Shown here piece after piece: positions 24,081 to 28,258 of a stretch of DNA of 28,258 nt. The notes under the pieces were generated by a model, which saw nothing but the letters and a program-made list of their open reading frames with translations, was not told the DNA's origin and searched no databases. Source of the stretch: Firmicutes bacterium UBA993 (GTDB taxonomy: Bacteria > Bacillota > Dethiobacteria > DTU022); NCBI GenBank assembly GCA_002292015.1, contig DBBD01000014.1:1-28258 (forward strand). Reading direction: 5' to 3'. The position numbers were made by a program, and so were the translations under genes. Numbering within the stretch: position 1 is the first letter of the stretch; each line of letters opens with the position of its first letter.

Positions 24081-25433
24081 TTAGAACAAAAAACCTTTTT
24101 TCATCTTTTTTTTCAGCTTCTTAAACTGCCCTTTTTGCTCAAGCGAGCCCATCTGTTTAAACATCTTCTGCATCTGGGCAAACTGGTTAAGCAGCCTGTT
24201 TACTTCCTGTACATTGGTCCCACTACCCATCGCGATGCGACGACGGCGGCTGCCGTTGATGATTGACGGATCGATTTTTTCTTTTTTAGTCATGGAACCG
24301 ATTATTGCTTCAATACGCTTAAAATTAGTCTCGTTTAAAGACATCTGACGCATTTCTTTAGGGATACCGGTTCCTTCGGGTAACATATTCAGAATATCTT
24401 CCAGTGAACCAATACTACGCAACTGAACAAGCTGGTCCTTAAAATCATCAAGGGTAAACTGCTGCCTGAGCAGTTTCTGCTCAAGCTCCCTCGCCTTGCT
24501 TCGATCTACCGCCGCCTCGGCTTTTTCAATCAGCGAAAGCATATCGCCCATACCCAAGATCCGAGATGCCATCCGGTCGGGGTAAAACGGCTCCAACTGA
24601 TCTATTTTTTCGCCTACGCCAATAAACTTAATTGGACACCCGGTCACCGCCCTTACCGAGAGGGCTGCCCCGCCACGTGTATCGCCATCAAGCTTAGTAA
24701 GGATGATCCCGCTGATTCCAACTGCTTCATTAAAAGCAGAAGCAGCGTTGACAGCGTCCTGGCCAGTCATGGCATCAACGACCAGTAATACGTCTGTGGG
24801 AGAGACTGTTTTCTTGATGGCAACCAGTTCGTCCATCATCTGCCGATCCAGATGCAAACGGCCCGCGGTATCGAGGATTACCGGATCGAAACTTTCTTTC
24901 TCTGCCCACGCGGCTCCCGCACGACAAATCTGGGTCGGATTATCTGCAAGGTTACCGTAAAAAGCAGCACCGATTTTTTCACTTAAGATCTCAAGCTGTC
25001 TGGCCGCTCCCGGCCGGTAGATATCGGCTGCAACCAAGAGCGGCTTTTTACCGCTGCGCTGCAGGAAAGCAGCCAGTTTTGCCGCTGTCGATGTCTTCCC
25101 GGAACCCTGCAGGCCGACAAGCATAATTACCTGCGGACCTTTTCTCGCAGCAGACAGAACACCGGCCTTATCGCCCATCAATTTTGTCAGTTCTTCATTG
25201 ACAATCTTTACCACTTGTTGGCCGGGTGTAAGGCTACCCATCACTTCATGGCCTACCGCCCGCTCCCTGATCGCCGTGATAAAGTCTTTAACCACCTTAA
25301 AGTTAACATCAGCTTCAAGCAGGGCCAACCTGATTTCGCGCATTGCAGCGTCGACATCTTTCTCGCTTAGTTTGCCTTTTCCCCTCAATTGCCTTAAGGT
25401 TGACTGTAACTTTTCGGCCAAGCCGGAAAACAT
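24081..25433 (-). CDS. ffh: Signal recognition particle protein Ffh
   Basis: The GTPase subunit of the signal recognition particle; it binds signal sequences on ribosomes and delivers them to FtsY at the membrane. The 450-residue protein has an N domain (1-90), a G domain with VGLQGSGKTSTAAKL, DTAGRLHLD and TKLDGDTRGG, and a methionine-rich M domain near the C-terminus (MGSGTNVQEVNRLLNQFAQMQKMFKQM). ATG at 25433 lies eight bases after AGGAGAG. It is preceded by ylxM, 15 bases away. The partner gene ftsY is not next to it here. Confidence 0.97.
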   Translation of the reverse strand: MFSGLAEKLQSTLRQLRGKGKLSEKDVDAAMREIRLALLEADVNFKVVKDFITAIRERAVGHEVMGSLTPGQQVVKIVNEELTKLMGDKAGVLSAARKGPQVIMLVGLQGSGKTSTAAKLAAFLQRSGKKPLLVAADIYRPGAARQLEILSEKIGAAFYGNLADNPTQICRAGAAWAEKESFDPVILDTAGRLHLDRQMMDELVAIKKTVSPTDVLLVVDAMTGQDAVNAASAFNEAVGISGIILTKLDGDTRGGAALSVRAVTGCPIKFIGVGEKIDQLEPFYPDRMASRILGMGDMLSLIEKAEAAVDRSKARELEQKLLRQQFTLDDFKDQLVQLRSIGSLEDILNMLPEGTGIPKEMRQMSLNETNFKRIEAIIGSMTKKEKIDPSIINGSRRRRIAMGSGTNVQEVNRLLNQFAQMQKMFKQMGSLEQKGQFKKLKKKMKKGFLF

Positions 25434-25448
25434 ATTATTAATTCTCTC

Positions 25449-25796
25449 CTACTGTTCATTGCCTCGCCTAAGAGCAAAAATTATTTCCTTAAGACGGTTA
25501 TGGTGCAGTCTGTCGATCTGCCCTACTCTGGTAATCTCTTCTGCTTCAGCCAGTAAATCCTGCTGTTCGTTAAAGAGACTATAAAGACCCAGCTTGCTTT
25601 CAAGCTTCTCTAATGTATCAAGAGAACGACGGATTAAATCGTGAATCGCCTGTCTACTGACTTTGAATTCTCCGGCAATTTCGGCAAGAGAATAATTATC
25701 GCTAAAATACAGCCGTAAAACTTCCTGTTGGCGCTCAGTCAACAGCGGCGCATAGATGTCAAGCAACAAGGTAATTCGGTTTAACTGGTCTAACAT
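25449..25796 (-). CDS. ylxM: YlxM-family DNA-binding protein
   Basis: A 115-residue sigma-70 region 4-like helix-turn-helix protein that is nearly always encoded before ffh and is thought to modulate signal recognition particle function. LLTERQQEVLRLYFSDNYSLAEIAGEFKVSRQAIHDLIRR (about 18-57) is the helix-turn-helix region; a charged C-terminal helix follows. ATG at 25796 follows AGGTG. It is the first gene of the long translation operon and has a strong promoter directly upstream. Confidence 0.94.
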   Translation of the reverse strand: MLDQLNRITLLLDIYAPLLTERQQEVLRLYFSDNYSLAEIAGEFKVSRQAIHDLIRRSLDTLEKLESKLGLYSLFNEQQDLLAEAEEITRVGQIDRLHHNRLKEIIFALRRGNEQ

Positions 25797-25832
25797 AGTT
25801 GCACCTGTAAAGGATAATTACTTAACAGAGGA

Positions 25833-25861
25833 AGTATAGCAGAACTAAAAGCCCATTGCAA
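25833..25861 (-). promoter_or_regulatory. Strong promoter of the ylxM-ffh-rpsP operon
   Basis: TTGCAA (25856-25861), a 17-bp spacer and TATACT (25833-25838) on the minus strand, preceded by an A/T-rich upstream stretch that could act as an UP element. The leader to ylxM is about 30 bases. Confidence 0.75.
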
Positions 25862-25887
25862 ATATATTTTTTAATATTTGTGCTTGC

Positions 25888-25929
25888 TCAGTGATATTGT
25901 CACCCTGAAAGTGTTCAGTGAAAATGTCA
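25888..25929. repeat. Two short direct repeats resembling an IS21-type end relic
   Basis: TCAGTGATATTGTCA at 25888-25902 and TCAGTGAAAATGTCA at 25915-25929 match at 13 of 15 positions with a 27-base period. IS21-family ends carry several such repeats containing TGTCA/TCAGTGA-like words. No transposase is nearby. The assignment as a relic is inference. Confidence 0.35.
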
Positions 25930-26017
25930 TAGGCCCTAAAATCGACGTTTTTTTACGGGACCAAGAGCATTGATAAGCTCTCGCCAACTACCTACGAGGT
26001 TGGCATTTAACTGTATA

Positions 26018-26341
26018 TCAAGATAGAAAGATTCTTACGAGAGCGATTTGAACCATGCCGTAAAGCACCGTGGCAAAGAGGTTGCGGGTAAAGTGGGCAA
26101 CGACAAAAACAGGGATAGCCACCCAAAAAGCAGGGTTGGTATCGAAAGCAAGATTAACTGTGCCGTTCGGAGCAAAAAGAGCCGGAGCCAGCAACGCAGC
26201 AAGAACAGCTACGGGAACATAGGATAGCCAAACTGTAACTGTAGCAGGCATGTTGCGGCGGGATAGAAGCAAGATTGGCAGAACCCTGGGGATGAAGGTG
26301 ACAAGCGCCATCAGGAAAATCAGGAGGATCATATCAGTCAT
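26018..26341 (-). CDS. azlD: Branched-chain amino-acid exporter small subunit, AzlD family
   Basis: A 107-residue membrane protein with about three to four hydrophobic segments. ITFIPRVLPILLL-like MALVTFIPRVLPILLLSRR near the N-terminus and ARNLFATVL-like sequence near the C-terminus are typical of AzlD. It works with AzlC to export branched-chain amino acids or analogues. ATG at 26341 overlaps the azlC stop by 8 bases. A small hairpin (GCCAAC/GTTGGC, 25983-26004) lies just past the stop without a U-run. Confidence 0.9.
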   Translation of the reverse strand: MTDMILLIFLMALVTFIPRVLPILLLSRRNMPATVTVWLSYVPVAVLAALLAPALFAPNGTVNLAFDTNPAFWVAIPVFVVAHFTRNLFATVLYGMVQIALVRIFLS

Positions 26342-27125
26342 CTCGGTCTTCCCCCCTGTAATTCCTGCTCTTGTCAGTCAGTGCCCCACAGGTGGCCGCG
26401 ATTATGGTAGCAATGATGATATAAAGCTGGCTAAAACCGAGCAGATAAAAGAAAAGGCCCAGCGCAGCAGCCAGCAGGGCGATCTTCAGATGACTCTTTT
26501 TTTCGACCTGCATCACCAAAAGCGCGATGAACATAGCCGGCAGAGCAAAATCAATACCATAAGCTTCCGTGTCGAAAGTAAGGCGCTCACCGATCCAGGC
26601 CCCGACGATAGTGCCGGTAATCCAGGCCAGTTGAGCAGACAAATTGAGCGCAAACAACTGGGTGAAAGATGGTGTGCCGTGTTTACGAAAGTAGGTGGAA
26701 TGAACGGCAAATGATTCGTCGGTTAATTCATAGCTGAATAGTAGCTGTTGCCAGGTTTTTAGCCTGTTCAGGTACGGAGCCAGTGAAGCGCTCATCAAAA
26801 GATGGCGCAGGTTAACCAGAAAAACTGTCATTGTAATGGAAAATACAGAACTTCCGGCAGCGATCAACCCGACGGAAATAAGTTGCGCTGAGCCGGCAAA
26901 AACAAATACCGACATGGCGCCGGCGCTGGAAATACTGAGCCCGGCAGTGGAAGCCAACACTCCAAAAGCCAGCCCAATCGGCAAATAGCCGAGGATAATC
27001 GGAACAGCCCTGATCAATCCGACCAGGGCTTCCTGCTTTTTATTTTTGTCGGCGATGCAAGAACCATTCTGCCAGAACTGGCTTAACTGACTTACCGGAT
27101 CGCCATTATCATTTTTATAATTCAA
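26334..27125 (-). CDS. azlC: Branched-chain amino-acid exporter large subunit, AzlC family
   Basis: A 263-residue membrane protein with about six to seven helices. AVPIILGYLPIGLAFGVLA, FAGSAQL and VNLRHLLMSASLAP are AzlC family motifs. TDESFAVHS follows in the central loop. It exports leucine, isoleucine and valine or related compounds together with AzlD. The start is TTG at 27125, five bases after AGGTG; about 30 hydrophilic residues precede the first conserved helix, so a later start is possible. In Bacillus azlCD is controlled by AzlB/Lrp; no regulator is encoded next to it here. It occupies the place upstream of ylxM where ftsY is often found. Confidence 0.9.
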   Translation of the reverse strand: MNYKNDNGDPVSQLSQFWQNGSCIADKNKKQEALVGLIRAVPIILGYLPIGLAFGVLASTAGLSISSAGAMSVFVFAGSAQLISVGLIAAGSSVFSITMTVFLVNLRHLLMSASLAPYLNRLKTWQQLLFSYELTDESFAVHSTYFRKHGTPSFTQLFALNLSAQLAWITGTIVGAWIGERLTFDTEAYGIDFALPAMFIALLVMQVEKKSHLKIALLAAALGLFFYLLGFSQLYIIIATIIAATCGALTDKSRNYRGEDRDD

Positions 27126-27202
27126 TCAATCACCTATAAGTAATTTTGATAATACTGGCCCGGTGTCGCTGCCGCCGGAATTACTTTTAGAGAGAAAAAG
27201 GA

Positions 27203-27260
27203 ATAAAGCCCCCTCACTCTGGCCATCTCCCCAAAAGCGATGGGGTTTAGAGGGCGGGGC
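27203..27260 (-). terminator. Terminator hairpin after the EF-Tu domain-like gene, built from a dispersed repeat
   Basis: On the minus strand GCCCCGCCCTC pairs with GTGAGGGGGC around an inner CCCCATC/GATGG hairpin, and TTTATT follows. It begins right after the stop at 27263. The arm at 27210-27232 is closely similar to 28141-28162. Confidence 0.6.
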
Positions 27261-27262
27261 GA

Positions 27263-27514
27263 TCAGCTTAACATAAATACAGTATCGTTTTCTCTTACTT
27301 TATCCTTCACCTTAAGACCGACCAGATCCCCTGCTTTGGCCTGATCAATATTCTGATGCTCAACTTGGATCGATTTAACGTCCTGTTCCAGATCTGTAGT
27401 TGACCCGACCACAGCAATACGATCCCCAACCTTAAGTGTATCGTCAAGCTGAATAATGGCCACACCGATTTTACTATAAAAGTGCTTAACCCGGCCGATC
27501 TCATGCCGCTCCAT
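27263..27514 (-). CDS. Stand-alone translation elongation factor EF-Tu domain II-like protein
   Basis: An 83-residue protein consisting of one beta-barrel like domain II of translational GTPases. GRVKHFYSKIGVAIIQLDDTLKVGDRIAVVGSTTD carries the strand pattern and the KVGD/G motifs. QSIQVEH-like SIQVEHQNIDQAKAGDLVGLKVKDKVRENDTVF completes it. No GTPase domain is present. Short proteins of this kind are annotated as elongation factor-like in many anaerobes and archaea; the function is unknown. ATG at 27514 is chosen, although AAAGGA lies 13 bases away. A GTG four codons earlier is too close to it. Confidence 0.8.
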   Translation of the reverse strand: MERHEIGRVKHFYSKIGVAIIQLDDTLKVGDRIAVVGSTTDLEQDVKSIQVEHQNIDQAKAGDLVGLKVKDKVRENDTVFMLS

Positions 27515-27576
27515 GACGCATAACACGTCCTTTCAGACTTTTTTAAGTTATTCGCCGCCGGAAGACGTATTCCTTC

Positions 27577-27604
27577 AATATATTTGAAAAAAGTGATAAT
27601 TCAA
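27577..27604 (-). promoter_or_regulatory. Promoter of the EF-Tu domain-like gene
   Basis: TTGAAT (27599-27604), a 16-bp spacer and TATATT (27577-27582) on the minus strand. The same stretch holds a short GTGA/TCAC hairpin followed by six T residues, which could end trxA transcription. Confidence 0.5.
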
Positions 27605-27619
27605 TTCACTGTTTAACTG

Positions 27620-27946
27620 CTAAATATACTTGTCGATTTTGTCACTTAAAGCTTGCTTGCTCAACGCTCCGGTGAAGCTCTCGATGACCTGACCACCTTT
27701 AAATAGGAACATCGCCGGAATACCCATAACTTCATATTTCTGGGCGAGATCGGGGTTTTCATCAACGTTAACTTTTACGACCTTAAGCCGGCTGTCGTTG
27801 GCAGCCGCCACTTCTTCCAAAACGGGGCCGAGCATTTTACAGGGTCCGCACCATGGTGCCCAAAAATCAACCAAAACAGGCAGCGTAGCCTGCAATACCT
27901 CTTGATCAAATTGCGATCCTCCAATTTCTAACACCGCACCTGCCAT
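27620..27946 (-). CDS. trxA: Thioredoxin
   Basis: A 108-residue cytoplasmic disulfide reductase. The active site WAPWCGPCK is at about residues 28-36. VDENPDLAQKYEVMGIPAMFLFKGG contains the conserved cis-proline after Ile. ATG at 27946 lies eight bases after GAAGGAGG. The frame extends upstream to 28015, but that part overlaps the promoter and is not thioredoxin-like. It is a single gene with its own promoter. Confidence 0.96.
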   Translation of the reverse strand: MAGAVLEIGGSQFDQEVLQATLPVLVDFWAPWCGPCKMLGPVLEEVAAANDSRLKVVKVNVDENPDLAQKYEVMGIPAMFLFKGGQVIESFTGALSKQALSDKIDKYI

Positions 27947-27998
27947 GTTAATAACCTCCTTCGCTTGTTTTCGGGCTAACCTGCACCCGTCTAAAATT

Positions 27999-28028
27999 AT
28001 TCTACACCAGGGCAATAAAGGGGGTCAA
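27999..28028 (-). promoter_or_regulatory. Promoter of trxA
   Basis: TTGACC (28023-28028), an 18-bp spacer and TAGAAT (27999-28004) on the minus strand, about 50 bases before the ATG. Confidence 0.6.
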
Positions 28029-28140
28029 TAGAACTGGCAGTTATCGTCATTTTTACGATTTTGCAGGAATTTTACTAAAACGTATTGAATTTAGGGACTA
28101 CCCTACAGCCGGGTGGCGCCGGCAGAGGGGTTAAATTCAT

Positions 28141-28222
28141 CCCCTCACCCTGGTCTCTCCCCAGGGAAAGGGGAACATACCGTCTATAAATGCTAGACCA
28201 GCTGAACCCCTGACCCTTTCCC
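28141..28222. repeat. C-rich dispersed repeat and hairpin in a gene-free end region
   Basis: The last 230 bases of the window hold no gene I can support. A C-rich segment at 28141-28162 is similar to 27210-27232 (both read CCCCTCAC, then CTGG, then CTCCCC). It forms a CCCTGG/CCAGGG hairpin. A weaker third copy starts at 28206 (CCCCTGACCCT). Confidence 0.45.
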
Positions 28223-28258
28223 GGAGAGGAAATTTATAAACGAGGAAAATGTACTACA

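Noticed and set aside
27126..27190. CodY box upstream of azlC
   Set aside because: The best stretch (TATTATCAAAATTAC) has too many mismatches to AATTTTCWGAAAATT.
27947..28015. N-terminal extension of thioredoxin
   Set aside because: It runs through the trxA promoter and Shine-Dalgarno region, and the family starts at the ATG at 27946.
1..28258. CRISPR arrays, tRNA or rRNA genes
   Set aside because: No regularly spaced repeats, no cloverleaf-like sequence and no rRNA signature seen on either strand.

Overview
The window looks like chromosomal core sequence from an anaerobic Gram-positive bacterium of the Bacillota, most likely the class Clostridia. The evidence is synteny: two gene strings match the Bacillus/Clostridium order, ylxM-ffh-rpsP-KH-rimM-trmD-rplS-ylqF-rnhB and dprA-topA-xerC-hslV-hslU-codY. 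A rubredoxin and a citramalate synthase fit an anaerobic lifestyle. I cannot name a genus from sequence alone. About half of the chosen starts are TTG or GTG, usually with a good Shine-Dalgarno sequence.

Layout. (1) 1-1724: a phosphoglycerate mutase-family gene (+), with acpS (-) converging on it. (2) 1744-3618: a complete IS1634-type insertion sequence with 16-bp perfect terminal inverted repeats and a 5-bp target duplication, inserted just upstream of acpS. (3) 3665-10801 (-): dprA-topA-xerC-hslV-hslU-codY, ending in a clear rho-independent terminator; an internal promoter lies directly in front of xerC. (4) 10960-14773 (-): cimA with its own -10 and terminator, and a UvrD/PcrA helicase. 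(5) 14831-16826 (+): two paralogous DUF1538 membrane proteins and a P-II-like protein in a tightly coupled operon. (6) 16852-17084 (-): rubredoxin. (7) 17252-18812 (+): yifB/comM. (8) 18793-25861 (-): one long operon from a strong promoter in front of ylxM, running ylxM-ffh-rpsP-KH-rimM-trmD-rplS-lepB-ylqF-rnhB-yraN and a LOG-like gene. (9) 26018-27125 (-): azlC-azlD. (10) 27203-28258: a stand-alone EF-Tu domain II-like protein, thioredoxin, and copies of a C-rich dispersed repeat.

How the genes fit together. The translation and secretion genes (ffh, rpsP, rimM, trmD, rplS, lepB, ylqF) form the usual growth-linked block. dprA, yifB/comM, topA, xerC and pcrA process DNA. cimA (threonine-independent isoleucine precursor), azlCD (branched-chain amino-acid export) and codY (branched-chain amino-acid and GTP sensor) form a branched-chain amino-acid theme, although I found no convincing CodY box. 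The least understood unit is the DUF1538-DUF1538-P-II operon. Its architecture suggests a membrane transporter made of two related subunits and gated by a dedicated P-II-like protein. That is inference, and it is my best candidate for a poorly described system here.
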